Below, one piece after another: positions 23,026-31,206 of a stretch of 64,000 bases of DNA; position 1 is the stretch's first letter; each line of letters begins with the position of its first letter. The notes under the pieces were generated by a model. That model saw nothing but the letters and a program-made list of their open reading frames with translations. It ran no database searches and had not been told where the DNA came from. Made by a program: the position numbers and the translations under genes. Source of the stretch: an uncultured Blautia sp. (lineage in GTDB: Bacteria > Bacillota > Clostridia > Lachnospirales > Lachnospiraceae); assembly GCA_900539145.1 (NCBI GenBank), contig UQAX01000001.1, positions 1-64,000 of the forward strand. The letters run 5' to 3'.

Positions 23026-23682
23026 CTAAAATTCTTTTTTCTCCATAATACAAATACTGACATAATAAGAAATACCTAAAACAACAACCGCTAACAGTAT
23101 ACCTCCCACAAAAAACTGTCCGTCAGAAATCCCTGTCAAGAACTGTTTTACCCCTCCCAAATCCAAGGAAAGCTTTTCGGAAATATTTGTAATCAGATAA
23201 AACAGAGCAATCAAAATCAAAAAAGTTCCCAGAAAAACGATTTTTCCTTTATCGCTGCCGTATTTAAGCTGAATTGGTATCATCAGCCCCAGAAAAATTG
23301 CCAGAAATATTAAAAAGCATCCGCAAAATAAAAACCACTGCAAAAATTCCATTTCCGGTGTCTTAACCCACTGCATAACAGTAGTTACTACCGAACTCAC
23401 GAGAAATCCTGCCCCTCCTGTTAAAAACCCCAGTAAGAACTTCTCTTTTACATACTCTTTTCTGGAAACCGGCAATGTAAACAGAAAGGGAAGTCCGTTT
23501 TCATATTCGTCATAACTGATAGTGCCCATGGTCAGAATACAACAGATAAATGGCATATATCCCATGAGAAAACTGCTGTTCATGCCTGACATAAGTAAAA
23601 AAAGTACCGTCAAAAATATAATCATCAATAATCTTTTATTATGCTTCATCAAAGCAATATCTTTTATAAATAATCCTTTCAT
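23026..23682 (-). CDS. ABC-2 type transporter permease
   Basis: A 218-residue membrane protein with six helices. ISYDEYENGLPFLFTLPVSRKEYV, seen here as FLFTLPVSRKEYV near residue 70, is the hallmark of the ABC-2 permease subgroup that partners YtrB-like ATPases. It overlaps the ATPase gene by 4 bases and is the last gene of the GntR-ABC unit. These systems export or sense cell-envelope-active compounds; the substrate is unknown. Confidence 0.85.
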   Translation of the reverse strand: MKGLFIKDIALMKHNKRLLMIIFLTVLFLLMSGMNSSFLMGYMPFICCILTMGTISYDEYENGLPFLFTLPVSRKEYVKEKFLLGFLTGGAGFLVSSVVTTVMQWVKTPEMEFLQWFLFCGCFLIFLAIFLGLMIPIQLKYGSDKGKIVFLGTFLILIALFYLITNISEKLSLDLGGVKQFLTGISDGQFFVGGILLAVVVLGISYYVSICIMEKKEF

Positions 23683-24530
23683 ATCTTTTCTCCTTTTATC
23701 ATCATAGTAATTACCTCATCTATGCTTCCCTTTTCCATTGTATAAGAAGGATAATTTTCAAGATAAAACTGCTTTTGATTGGTCAGACAGGCATATCCCC
23801 AGCTTTCTCTCTTTTTCCGAAGCAAATAGTTTTTATCTAAGGTGTCGTACTGCTCAGAAGAAATCTTCAATAATCCATACTGTCCCAGCAGCGTGTCAAT
23901 TTCCTCATGGAGCACTACTTTTCCATTATCAATCATATACAAATCATCACATAAACCCTCTAAGTCTGTGGAAATATGTGAGCTGATTAAAATTGTTCTG
24001 TTTTCATTTTCCTCCATGTATTCCCTGAGCATGGAAAGCAAGTCCTCTCTTGCCAAAACGTCCAAGCCTGTGGTAGGTTCATCCAAAAGCAAAAATTCTG
24101 CTTTATGAGAAATTGCAGTTAAAATTTTCAGCTTTGCTTTCATTCCCGTGGAAAATTCTTTTATCTGTTTCTTTAAAGGTAATTGATACCGTTTGCAATA
24201 ATCGAAAAACATGGCTTTATCAAATTGGGAATACATATTCTCCAGTATCTTTGCCACATCCTGAACCGTCAAAAATCCACTAAATCCTGACTCAGCCAGT
24301 ACAACACCCAGTTTTTCCTTTTCTTTCTTGGAAAGAGTTTTATAATCTTTTCCAAAAATTTCAATCGTTCCTCCGTCTATGGAAATCAAATCTAAAATCC
24401 CTTTGAAAATTGTACTTTTCCCTGCTCCGTTTGCCCCAATTAAGCCAGTGATACAGCCTCTTGGGATTTCAAAAGACACGTCCAGTTGGAATAAATCATA
24501 GGATTTTTTCAAATCTTTTATTTTCAGCAT
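23679..24530 (-). CDS. ABC transporter ATP-binding protein (YtrB-like)
   Basis: A 283-residue ATPase. Walker A is GANGAGKST (about 33-41), the signature is degenerate but recognisable as FSTGMKAK, and Walker B is LLLDEPTTGLD with a following HISTDLEGL H-loop. It overlaps the GntR gene by 7 bases and the permease gene by 4 bases, so the three are one operon. Together they form an exporter like those induced by cell-wall antibiotics in other Firmicutes. Confidence 0.93.
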   Translation of the reverse strand: MLKIKDLKKSYDLFQLDVSFEIPRGCITGLIGANGAGKSTIFKGILDLISIDGGTIEIFGKDYKTLSKKEKEKLGVVLAESGFSGFLTVQDVAKILENMYSQFDKAMFFDYCKRYQLPLKKQIKEFSTGMKAKLKILTAISHKAEFLLLDEPTTGLDVLAREDLLSMLREYMEENENRTILISSHISTDLEGLCDDLYMIDNGKVVLHEEIDTLLGQYGLLKISSEQYDTLDKNYLLRKKRESWGYACLTNQKQFYLENYPSYTMEKGSIDEVITMMIKGEKI

Positions 24531-24907
24531 TCTTCTTCATCCTCCATTATCATTTCAAACATAGAACGGATATCTTCATTGGAAATACCATATCTTTTTC
24601 CTTTTTGAATAATATTTTCCAAGTCCGTCTCCAGTTCCCTTCTTCGTTCCTCTGCTTTTGCAGCGTTATTTCCCTCTGCCACATAAGTGCCCTTTCCGTG
24701 AACCGTAACGGTAAATCCTTCTTGCTCTAAATTGTCATACGCCTTTTTTACAGTAAGAGCGCTTATTTTTAATTCTTTTGCCAAAGAGCGCACAGAAGGC
24801 AAAATCTCGTCTTCTTTTAATTCTTCATTTAAAATCATTGTTTTTATCTGCTCCATGAGCTGTTCATAAATCGGTACCATCGATGAGTTATTGATTATAA
24901 TCTTCAT
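24524..24907 (-). CDS. GntR family regulator (YtrA subfamily)
   Basis: A 127-residue repressor. The N-terminal winged helix contains PIYEQLMEQIKTMILNEEL and SVRSLAKELKISALTVKKAYDNLEQEG, given here in part, and the C-terminus is a short dimerisation helix pair, as in YtrA. It heads the ABC operon. Tandem and inverted copies of a CAGTTATATAC-like element lie just upstream over the promoter, which supports autorepression. AGGAGG lies before the ATG. Confidence 0.92.
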   Translation of the reverse strand: MKIIINNSSMVPIYEQLMEQIKTMILNEELKEDEILPSVRSLAKELKISALTVKKAYDNLEQEGFTVTVHGKGTYVAEGNNAAKAEERRRELETDLENIIQKGKRYGISNEDIRSMFEMIMEDEEEC

Positions 24908-24928
24908 TGTTTTCCTCCTGTTAATAAA

Positions 24929-24972
24929 CAGTATATAACTGTATATAACTGTTTGTCAACTGTTATATACTG
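24929..24972 (-). promoter_or_regulatory. GntR operon promoter with repeated CAGTTATATAC operator elements
   Basis: On the minus strand TTGACA (complement of 24954-24959) and TATACT (complement of 24930-24935) are 18 bases apart. The same 44 bases contain AGTATATAAC and GTTATATACT inverted arms plus an extra direct copy of the half-site, so three half-sites straddle the -35 and -10. The inverted arrangement fits a dimeric GntR/YtrA repressor. Confidence 0.7.
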
Positions 24973-25055
24973 TTATGCTTAAAATTTCTTTCTTTTATCT
25001 TTTTTTATGATATAATTAAAATGTATTATGTAATTTCGTAAAAAGGAGTGACAGA

Positions 25056-25262
25056 ATGAAAAAAGTTGATTTTGTAAAAATAAAAGCTGAATTTTGGGGT
25101 TTTGGTTTTGGAAAAGGAACAAGCTATGGATTTAATAAAGCAGAAGACATTATCCGTGAGCGTATAGAAAACGGCTGGGAATTTTGTGGATACATTCCCA
25201 TTGAAATGCGAGGAACAGGCGAAATACAGAGCATATCTCTTATTTTTCAACACGAAGAATAA
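25056..25262 (+). CDS. DUF4177-like small protein
   Basis: A 68-residue protein with the layout of DUF4177: VDFVKIKAEFWGFGFGK, then DIIRERIENGWEFCGYIPIE and a final beta strand SISLIFQHEE. Such proteins are small alpha/beta proteins of unknown function. AAAGGAG precedes the ATG and an inverted repeat follows the stop. It is transcribed alone, divergent from the GntR operon. Confidence 0.75.
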   Translation: MKKVDFVKIKAEFWGFGFGKGTSYGFNKAEDIIRERIENGWEFCGYIPIEMRGTGEIQSISLIFQHEE

Positions 25263-25277
25263 TCATTTCTATAATAA

Positions 25278-25312
25278 AGGCGAAAAGCTGATTTTACCCC
25301 AACCTTTCGCCT
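25278..25312. terminator. Terminator between convergent DUF4177 and flavodoxin-like genes
   Basis: AGGCGAAA (25278-25285) and TTTCGCCT (25305-25312) form an eight-pair stem with a 19-base loop. It lies between two convergent stops and may act in both directions, although T-runs are short. Confidence 0.5.
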
Positions 25313-25318
25313 ATTTCC

Positions 25319-25885
25319 TTATCTTATAAAATTCGTTTTGATTTTTTCTTCCGGTGTAGGTTTCTCAATACCGGCATTTTTTCCTGCCTCCAGACATTTC
25401 AAAACCCATGCCATATTGGTACCCAGCGTTCTCATAATCTGAAGCCCTTCTTCGTCCTGCATTACTTCTTCCGGTGTATTTCCATGAACCATATTCCAAT
25501 AATTTGATGAAATAACAGGCATCTGGAAAAATTGGAAATATTTTGTAAGAACCTCCAAGGTTGCCGTTGTTCCCGCACGTCTTGCGGATGCAATAGCTGC
25601 CGCCGGTTTATACAGCATGTGCTTTCCTGCTAAGGAAGAAAGCTTATCCATAAACTCTATAATCTGTCCTGTGGGAGAAGCCCAATATACAGGTGAACCT
25701 ACAATCAGTCCATCGGCTGTTTCCAATTTTTTCGCAGCCTCTTTTACATTTTCCATGTCAGCGTTTCCCGCCTGAAAAATTTCTGTTTCTATTCCCTGTT
25801 TGTTCAATGACACTGCTATCTGATTTAATGCTGTAAAAGTACACCCTTCTTTTCTGGGACTTCCGTTTAATAATAATACTTTCAT
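25319..25885 (-). CDS. NADPH-dependent FMN reductase-like flavoprotein
   Basis: A 188-residue flavodoxin-fold protein. LLLNGSPRKEGCTFTAL near the N-terminus is the FMN phosphate loop and GLIVGSPVYWASPTGQ (about 79-94) contacts the flavin. Members reduce flavins, quinones or iron complexes. I start at the ATG 25885, with AAGGGAA upstream; an earlier in-frame start has a poor site. It lies 66 bases downstream of the ferritin gene, and reduced flavin can release ferritin iron, which is a plausible but unproven link. Confidence 0.88.
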   Translation of the reverse strand: MKVLLLNGSPRKEGCTFTALNQIAVSLNKQGIETEIFQAGNADMENVKEAAKKLETADGLIVGSPVYWASPTGQIIEFMDKLSSLAGKHMLYKPAAAIASARRAGTTATLEVLTKYFQFFQMPVISSNYWNMVHGNTPEEVMQDEEGLQIMRTLGTNMAWVLKCLEAGKNAGIEKPTPEEKIKTNFIR

Positions 25886-25951
25886 TCTGCTGTTCCCTTC
25901 CTTTCCGTTTCTGTTATTATTATACTTCAAATCAGACTTTATTGCTATCTT

Positions 25952-26464
25952 TTATATCACCAAAGAAGGAGCTGTATACACTCTGGCTTTCAATTCGTTA
26001 TCCAACATATAAAGTCCTTTCGGGTCTGTTCCGAATAACTCCATCTTTGTAATTAAATCATGAGCATTTGTCTCTTCCTCTCCCTGCTCTTTGATGAACC
26101 AGTCCAGAAACTGCATGGTTCTGAAATCCTTTACACTCTGAGCCGCATCATAAATAGTATTAATCAGCCCTGTCACATATTCTTCATGAGCCAGTCCTGC
26201 TTTTAAAGGGTCCATCAATTTTTCCAATGTCATATCCGGCTTGTCAACTGCTTCCAGCGTAATTTCTGCATTATTATTCTGAAGATATTTCAGAAACAAC
26301 ATGGCATGGTCTCTTTCTTCCTGTGTCTGCACCATATACCAATTATAAAATCCGTCTAAGCCTTTGCTCTTATAAAAATTTGCAAAATCAAGATAAAGAT
26401 ATGCAGAATAAAATTCTTTATTAATTTGTGTATTAATCAGTTCTGTTACTTTTGCGTCTAACAT
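25952..26464 (-). CDS. Ferritin
   Basis: A 170-residue non-haem bacterial ferritin that oxidises and stores iron in a 24-subunit shell. The ferroxidase glutamates and histidine are visible in NKEFYSAYLYLDFANF, QTQEERDHAMLFLKYL and FIKEQGEEETNAHDLI. The four-helix bundle length is standard. Together with the iron-type ABC operon at the start of the window it indicates active iron handling. AAAGAAGA precedes the ATG. Confidence 0.96.
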   Translation of the reverse strand: MLDAKVTELINTQINKEFYSAYLYLDFANFYKSKGLDGFYNWYMVQTQEERDHAMLFLKYLQNNNAEITLEAVDKPDMTLEKLMDPLKAGLAHEEYVTGLINTIYDAAQSVKDFRTMQFLDWFIKEQGEEETNAHDLITKMELFGTDPKGLYMLDNELKARVYTAPSLVI

Positions 26465-26482
26465 TTTTACATCTTCTTTCTT

Positions 26483-27376
26483 TTATTTGTTATATATAGT
26501 TACACGATATCCATGCTGGAAGGTTTCTTCTGCTTTCAATGCAACAATATCCGGCTTTTTGGAAATGTCATCCTTAAATCCGTAATTATCGCATCTTCCC
26601 ATCCATGGCTCCAGACAAATATAAGGTGCTCCCGGAAGACTCCAAATCCCGAAATTTGTAAATCCGGTACAGTCCATCATAATATACGGTGTTCCGTCCG
26701 GATATCCAATTCCCACACAGGATAACTGTGAATTATCAAAAATCAAAGCATCGTTTTCAAACATCGTTTCTGTAATATTGCAACCTTCATATTCGCCGTA
26801 AGGCTCTAAAGGAAGCTTATAGGTCTTTTTCTCATCCGCAGTGCCTGTCATTCCATATACCTGACAATATTCTACTTCTCCTTTGTTTTTAAATAACAAT
26901 TTGTAGTCGGTCTGGCAGGTATTCTCTAAAATCGGAACATTAAATCCCGGATGTCCTCCGATAGTAAAGTACATGGTATCTGTATTTTTATTCTCCACCT
27001 TCCAAATCACATCTAATTTTCTGTCCTGAATTTTATATGTAATGATTAAAGCAAAAGAAAATGGATAGTATTTTTTGGTTTCCTCCGTATCCTGAATTTT
27101 AAAGGATAAAGTATCCTCTGTTTCTTCAACACAGGAAAACTCCATATCTTTTGCAAAACCATGCTGTATTGCTTCATAAACCTTTCCATTATAAAGATAC
27201 TGGTTTTCATGATGGCGTCCTACATTTGGAAATAAAATCGGGGAACGACGAGCCCAAAATTTTGCATCTGCAGTCCAAAGGATTTCCTTTCCCATCTCCT
27301 TATCAAAAATGCTTTGCAGCTCTGCGCCTTTTTTACATACTTCTACTTTTAAGTATTGATTTTCAATTATATACAT
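26483..27376 (-). CDS. Aldose 1-epimerase family protein (LacX-like)
   Basis: A 297-residue galactose-mutarotase-fold protein that would interconvert sugar anomers. WARRSPILFPNVGRHHENQYLYNGK, here FPNVGRHHENQYL, supplies the family histidine and arginine, and TIGGHPGFNVPI the second conserved histidine; the catalytic glutamate is likely in CLEPWMGRCD. The start at 27376 has GAGGAGAG six bases upstream. It belongs to the LacX/YeaD-like branch, whose true substrates are unclear. It is upstream of ferritin on the same strand, with an 18-base gap. Confidence 0.9.
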   Translation of the reverse strand: MYIIENQYLKVEVCKKGAELQSIFDKEMGKEILWTADAKFWARRSPILFPNVGRHHENQYLYNGKVYEAIQHGFAKDMEFSCVEETEDTLSFKIQDTEETKKYYPFSFALIITYKIQDRKLDVIWKVENKNTDTMYFTIGGHPGFNVPILENTCQTDYKLLFKNKGEVEYCQVYGMTGTADEKKTYKLPLEPYGEYEGCNITETMFENDALIFDNSQLSCVGIGYPDGTPYIMMDCTGFTNFGIWSLPGAPYICLEPWMGRCDNYGFKDDISKKPDIVALKAEETFQHGYRVTIYNK

Positions 27377-27459
27377 CGCTGACTCTCCTCTTTCTACTTT
27401 TACAATTTCTTTCAGTTTATCATAGGAAATATAGATATACAAGAGACATCTTATCCCTG

Positions 27460-28482
27460 CTATTCGTCCAACATTTCCAAAGACAAGTCATTCAGCCCGC
27501 ATAAGGTATTTACCACAGCAAAAATAATCACGGCTCCCAGCTTCGCAGTAGTATTGTCCTGGTCAAAACGTGGGGAAATCTCACATATATCAAATCCACG
27601 AATTTTGCGTGTTCTTAAAATATGCTTGATAATAGGAAGCACCACCTCAGGGTCTAATCCCAAAGCCTGCGTAGCGCTGACTCCCGGCGCAAAAGCAGAG
27701 GAAAATACATCCGTACAAATCGTAATATAAGCGGAATTGCACTTATACAAAAACGTATCTACTTTTTCCAGCACCGTGGAAAAATTGGAATTTTGTATTT
27801 CCTTAGCCAAAATATAATTTGCCCTCAACGCTTTGGCATATTTAAACAAGCTCACTGTATTGCTGTGCTCCTGAATACCCAGAGGCAAATAGCGGTATTC
27901 TGCATTTTCCTTCTTATAAATATCGGCAATTTGTCGAAACATGGAGCCGGAAGACGGTCCGTTGTCATAAGGTCTTAAATCAAAATGTGCATCAAAATTG
28001 ATAATTCCCATGTCAAGACCATGCCCTTCTTTTTTCAAGTCCGCCATCTGTCCCTGAAAATGTCCGAAGGTCGTCTCATGTCCTCCGCCCAATACAATAG
28101 GGAATAGATGCAGCTCTAAAAGTCTTTCTACTGCCAATCCTAAAAGTCTCTGCCCTTCTTCCATGGAAATCTCGTCACAGAGAATATTTCCTGCATCGTA
28201 AAATTTCACTTCCTGAGAAAAGGTACACGGAAGGTTTGACATCTGTCCTCTGATAAAATCCGGCGCAAGAGCTGTTCCTACACGTCCTTTATTCCGCTTT
28301 ACCCCCTGCTCGCTGCAAAAACCGATAAAGGCAAAAGCCAGCTTACTTTCCGGCAGCTCCTCCTGTTGATTTAAGTCTAAGGGCTTCACCCATTGATGCC
28401 ATCGAAAAGCATCATAATCCGTGGTGCTGTCTACACGCCCCTTCCAGTATTCCATGGCGCTTACATAGTTCATCAATAACAT
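27460..28482 (-). CDS. Formimidoylglutamase-like ureohydrolase (arginase family)
   Basis: A 340-residue arginase-fold enzyme, closest to formimidoylglutamase (HutG), which would cleave N-formimidoyl-glutamate to glutamate and formamide. The manganese site is GGGHET (H135), NFDAHFDLRPY (D164, H166, D168) and ICTDVFSSAFAPG. In the last motif the first of the two usual aspartates is a cysteine (C256), while D258 remains. DICEISPRFDQDNTTAKLGA, in part, matches HutG C-termini. No other hut genes are nearby; it is downstream of the folate operon and could share its transcript. The start at 28482 follows GGAGAGGGG. Confidence 0.82.
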   Translation of the reverse strand: MLLMNYVSAMEYWKGRVDSTTDYDAFRWHQWVKPLDLNQQEELPESKLAFAFIGFCSEQGVKRNKGRVGTALAPDFIRGQMSNLPCTFSQEVKFYDAGNILCDEISMEEGQRLLGLAVERLLELHLFPIVLGGGHETTFGHFQGQMADLKKEGHGLDMGIINFDAHFDLRPYDNGPSSGSMFRQIADIYKKENAEYRYLPLGIQEHSNTVSLFKYAKALRANYILAKEIQNSNFSTVLEKVDTFLYKCNSAYITICTDVFSSAFAPGVSATQALGLDPEVVLPIIKHILRTRKIRGFDICEISPRFDQDNTTAKLGAVIIFAVVNTLCGLNDLSLEMLDE

Positions 28483-28507
28483 CTCTTTCCCCTCTCCTTC
28501 CAACTTT

Positions 28508-29329
28508 TTACTGCAATTCCTTCAACATCTGCGTCACCGTCTTTTTCGAAACAGGATGACGTAAATTTGGAGCAATTTCACTTAAAGGCTTTAAAACAAA
28601 ATCACGCAATTCCATTTCAATATGAGGAATAATCAAATCATCTGTTTCCATTACTACATCATCATATAATAAAATATCTAAATCCAGTGTACGTGGTCCC
28701 CAACGTACAATCCGCTCTCTGTGGGCTTCCTTTTCAATTTCATGAAGCACGTCTAAAAGTTCTTCCGGAGAAAGCAAGGTTTTTATCTGTGCACAGGCAT
28801 TTAAAAAATCATCCTGCTCCACTCCGCCATAAGGCTCGGTCACCAGATATTCGGATACTTTTTCTACCTGACAGCCTTTTACCTTATTTAAAGCTTCCGT
28901 TGCTCCGTCCAAATATGCTTTTTTATCTCCCATATTAGAGCCCATACCCAAATATACTCTGTGCCAAAATCTGCTGATTTTTACAGAGGCGTACTTTAAC
29001 GGAAGACCAATCGGCGCCCACGGTTTCTTTAATTCTAAGGTGACGCCTGCCAGCAGCGGATATTCAAATAACAATGCTTCTACCAGATTTTCTGCTGCTG
29101 CCTCAATCAATTTATAAGTATTTTCCTGCATAAATTTTGTAATAAAATGACTGACTGAACCGTAATCAATGGAACATTCCAGTTCGTCTGTGGTTCCTGC
29201 TTTTCTGGTATTGGTATATAAAATTACAGACACAATAAAACGCTGTCCTAATTTTGTTTCTTCCGGAAATACCCCGTGTCTGGCATAGATTTCCAAATCT
29301 TCTATATGGATTTCATCATATTTCATCAT
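28508..29329 (-). CDS. folK: Bifunctional dihydroneopterin aldolase / HPPK (FolB-FolK)
   Basis: A 273-residue fusion of two consecutive folate enzymes. Residues 1-120 are dihydroneopterin aldolase (EIHIEDLEIYARHGVFPEE, KLIEAAAENLVEAL). Residues about 125-273 are 6-hydroxymethyl-dihydropterin pyrophosphokinase, starting VYLGMGSNMGDKKAYL and with the signature RWGPRTLDLDILLYDD (about 209-224) holding the two magnesium-binding aspartates. It overlaps folP by 4 bases. The fusion channels 7,8-dihydroneopterin to the pyrophosphorylated pterin used by FolP. Confidence 0.96.
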   Translation of the reverse strand: MMKYDEIHIEDLEIYARHGVFPEETKLGQRFIVSVILYTNTRKAGTTDELECSIDYGSVSHFITKFMQENTYKLIEAAAENLVEALLFEYPLLAGVTLELKKPWAPIGLPLKYASVKISRFWHRVYLGMGSNMGDKKAYLDGATEALNKVKGCQVEKVSEYLVTEPYGGVEQDDFLNACAQIKTLLSPEELLDVLHEIEKEAHRERIVRWGPRTLDLDILLYDDVVMETDDLIIPHIEMELRDFVLKPLSEIAPNLRHPVSKKTVTQMLKELQ

Positions 29330-30144
29330 GCTTTACACTCCCTTAAAATCGCCTGTGTCATGCGAATTGCACGCAAATTTTCCTTTACATCATGGACACG
29401 CACAAAAGCTGCGCCTTTCTCAACACCCATAACCGTAGTCACAACCGTTCCTTCCACACGCTCATCAGAAGGAAGGTCTAAGGTCAGTCCGATTACGGAT
29501 TTTCTGGAAGTAGCAAGTAAAACAGGATAGCCGATTTCTTTCAATTTTTCCAGTTGATGAATGGCGATTAAATTCTGCTCATATGTTTTGCCAAATCCTA
29601 CACCGGGATCTAAAATAATGTGTTCATCCGGAATATTTGCCGCCTTTGCAATGGCTACGGACTCTCTTAAATCCTCGCACATATCTTCTACAAAATTGTT
29701 ATAATCTGTGTTATCTCGATTGTGCATCAGACAGCATGGAACCTGATATTTTGCAATTAACTGAGCAACCTTTTTATCATATTTTAAGCCCCAAATATCA
29801 TTTACCATATCTGCTCCTGCTTTTAATGCTGCCTCCACTACCTCGCTTTTATAGCTGTCAATGGATACGGGAATATCAAAATTTTTCTTTATCATTTCAA
29901 TAACAGGAACAACACGATTGATTTCTTCCTGTATAGTAATCTGCACATGTCCGGGACGAGTAGACTCTCCGCCTACATCAATGATACCTGCCCCTTCTTC
30001 AATCATATCAGCCACATGCTGTTTCGCCTTTTCCAGATTATTCCATCTTCCGCCATCTGAAAAAGAGTCCGGTGTTACATTTAAAATCCCCATAATATTA
30101 CAGTCATTTTCTACATCAAAAAAGCGATTTCCGATTTTCATCAT
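29326..30144 (-). CDS. folP: Dihydropteroate synthase
   Basis: A 272-residue TIM-barrel enzyme joining the pterin pyrophosphate to p-aminobenzoate, the sulfonamide target. IMGILNVTPDSFSDGG (about 18-33) is the first signature and IIDVGGESTRPGH (about 54-66) the second; DPGVGFGKTYEQN and RVHDVKENLRAI are the later conserved loops. GAGGT lies upstream of the ATG. It overlaps folBK by 4 bases and follows the HD-domain gene by 20 bases. Confidence 0.97.
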   Translation of the reverse strand: MMKIGNRFFDVENDCNIMGILNVTPDSFSDGGRWNNLEKAKQHVADMIEEGAGIIDVGGESTRPGHVQITIQEEINRVVPVIEMIKKNFDIPVSIDSYKSEVVEAALKAGADMVNDIWGLKYDKKVAQLIAKYQVPCCLMHNRDNTDYNNFVEDMCEDLRESVAIAKAANIPDEHIILDPGVGFGKTYEQNLIAIHQLEKLKEIGYPVLLATSRKSVIGLTLDLPSDERVEGTVVTTVMGVEKGAAFVRVHDVKENLRAIRMTQAILRECKA

Positions 30145-30164
30145 TTCTTTTTACCTCTTTGCTT

Positions 30165-30647
30165 TTATATTTTTATCTTGTTATTTTTCTTCTCTGCCGA
30201 CCAGTTACACTCGGAAAAAGCCGGACAAAATTTACACATTCTGGACTGCTTATCCGCCCGATAAATCAACCCTGCAAGGCTCTTATCCTGCCTCGTTTTC
30301 GTATTTCTGTGAGCTGTAATTGCCAAAAGAATTTCTTTTTTTTCCTCTTTGTTAAACCCGCAGTCCTTTAATATTTCTTCTGCCAGCTCTGCCCCTGCTT
30401 CTTCGTGAGATATCCCTTTTGAATACTGCAAAAATCTTCCGATATCGTGAAGCAGCGCTGCGGCATAAATCCATTCCTTAGAGACACCGCAATTTTGCTC
30501 CAGATTTTCTATGTATGCAATTCTTGCCACATCCAACAAATGTTCTATGCCGTGTTTACAGAAAATCCTGTCCTTTTCTGCTTCTTTTAACTGTGTCATG
30601 TGCAGCTTCCATAAAGGATGCTCTGAAATTTTATTGATACGCTCCAT
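30165..30647 (-). CDS. HD-domain phosphohydrolase in the folate operon
   Basis: A 160-residue metal-dependent HD-superfamily protein. The metal ligands appear as H36 in HGIEHLLDVAR, the HD pair at 67-68 in LLHDIGRFLQYS, and D132 in IYRADKQ; further histidines are at 81 and 113. A C-terminal cluster CKFCPAFSEC (C138, C141, C147) could bind zinc or iron. I start at the ATG 30647, one base after the folE stop and ten bases after GGAG. It sits between folE and folP, exactly where dihydroneopterin triphosphate must be dephosphorylated, and no NUDIX gene is in this operon. That role is inference. Confidence 0.8.
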   Translation of the reverse strand: MERINKISEHPLWKLHMTQLKEAEKDRIFCKHGIEHLLDVARIAYIENLEQNCGVSKEWIYAAALLHDIGRFLQYSKGISHEEAGAELAEEILKDCGFNKEEKKEILLAITAHRNTKTRQDKSLAGLIYRADKQSRMCKFCPAFSECNWSAEKKNNKIKI

Positions 30648-30648
30648 A

Positions 30649-31206
30649 TTATCTTGACTCCAACATTCTATAAAATTGATTTTGGAGTTTTTCATCTTCA
30701 TTAAACACGCCTCTTGTAACCACTGTTACCGTCTTTGCTCCCGGCTTTTTAATGCCTCGCATTGTCATACACATGTGCTCTGCTTCAATTAAAACCATCA
30801 CTCCATAAGGCTTTAATTCTTCCATAAATACATCTGCAATCTGCGCTGTCAGACGTTCCTGAAGCTGGAAACGCTTTGCAAAAACCTCTAATGTTCTGGC
30901 AATTTTACTCAGTCCTACCACTTCTCCGTTTGGAATATAGGCAACCGCTGCTTTCCCGTAAAAAGGAAGCATGTGATGCTCACAGAAGGAATAAAAAGGA
31001 ATGTCTTTTTCCATAACCATGTCGTTGTTGTCTACATGAAATTTCTTTTTTAAGTGCTCTGCTGCATCATCTGTATAGCCTGCCGCCAGCTCCTCATACA
31101 TTCTGGCAATACGATCCGGTGTCTCCAAAAGCCCTTCTCGGTTTATGTCCTCTCCGATACCTTCTAAAATCAATCTTACGCCTTCTTCAATTTTTTTCTT
31201 ATCCAT
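30649..31206 (-). CDS. folE: GTP cyclohydrolase I
   Basis: A 185-residue zinc enzyme converting GTP to dihydroneopterin triphosphate, the first pterin step. The zinc and active-site motif is FCEHHMLPFYGK (about 70-81), followed by the VGLSKIARTLEVFAKRFQLQERL signature in part, and MCMTMRGIKKPGA (the second zinc cysteine). Length is typical of bacterial FolE. Its start overlaps folC by 8 bases and its stop is one base from the HD gene start, so it is tightly coupled on both sides. Confidence 0.97.
   Translation of the reverse strand: MDKKKIEEGVRLILEGIGEDINREGLLETPDRIARMYEELAAGYTDDAAEHLKKKFHVDNNDMVMEKDIPFYSFCEHHMLPFYGKAAVAYIPNGEVVGLSKIARTLEVFAKRFQLQERLTAQIADVFMEELKPYGVMVLIEAEHMCMTMRGIKKPGAKTVTVVTRGVFNEDEKLQNQFYRMLESR

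Noticed and set aside
24929..24972. Short repeats considered as a CRISPR array or iterons
   Set aside because: Only three half-sites of about 10 bases without regular spacers, placed on a promoter; an operator explains them.
25026..25253. 75-residue minus-strand frame opposite the DUF4177 gene
   Set aside because: The plus-strand frame has a good RBS and a recognisable family; the minus-strand peptide looks like a mirror frame.
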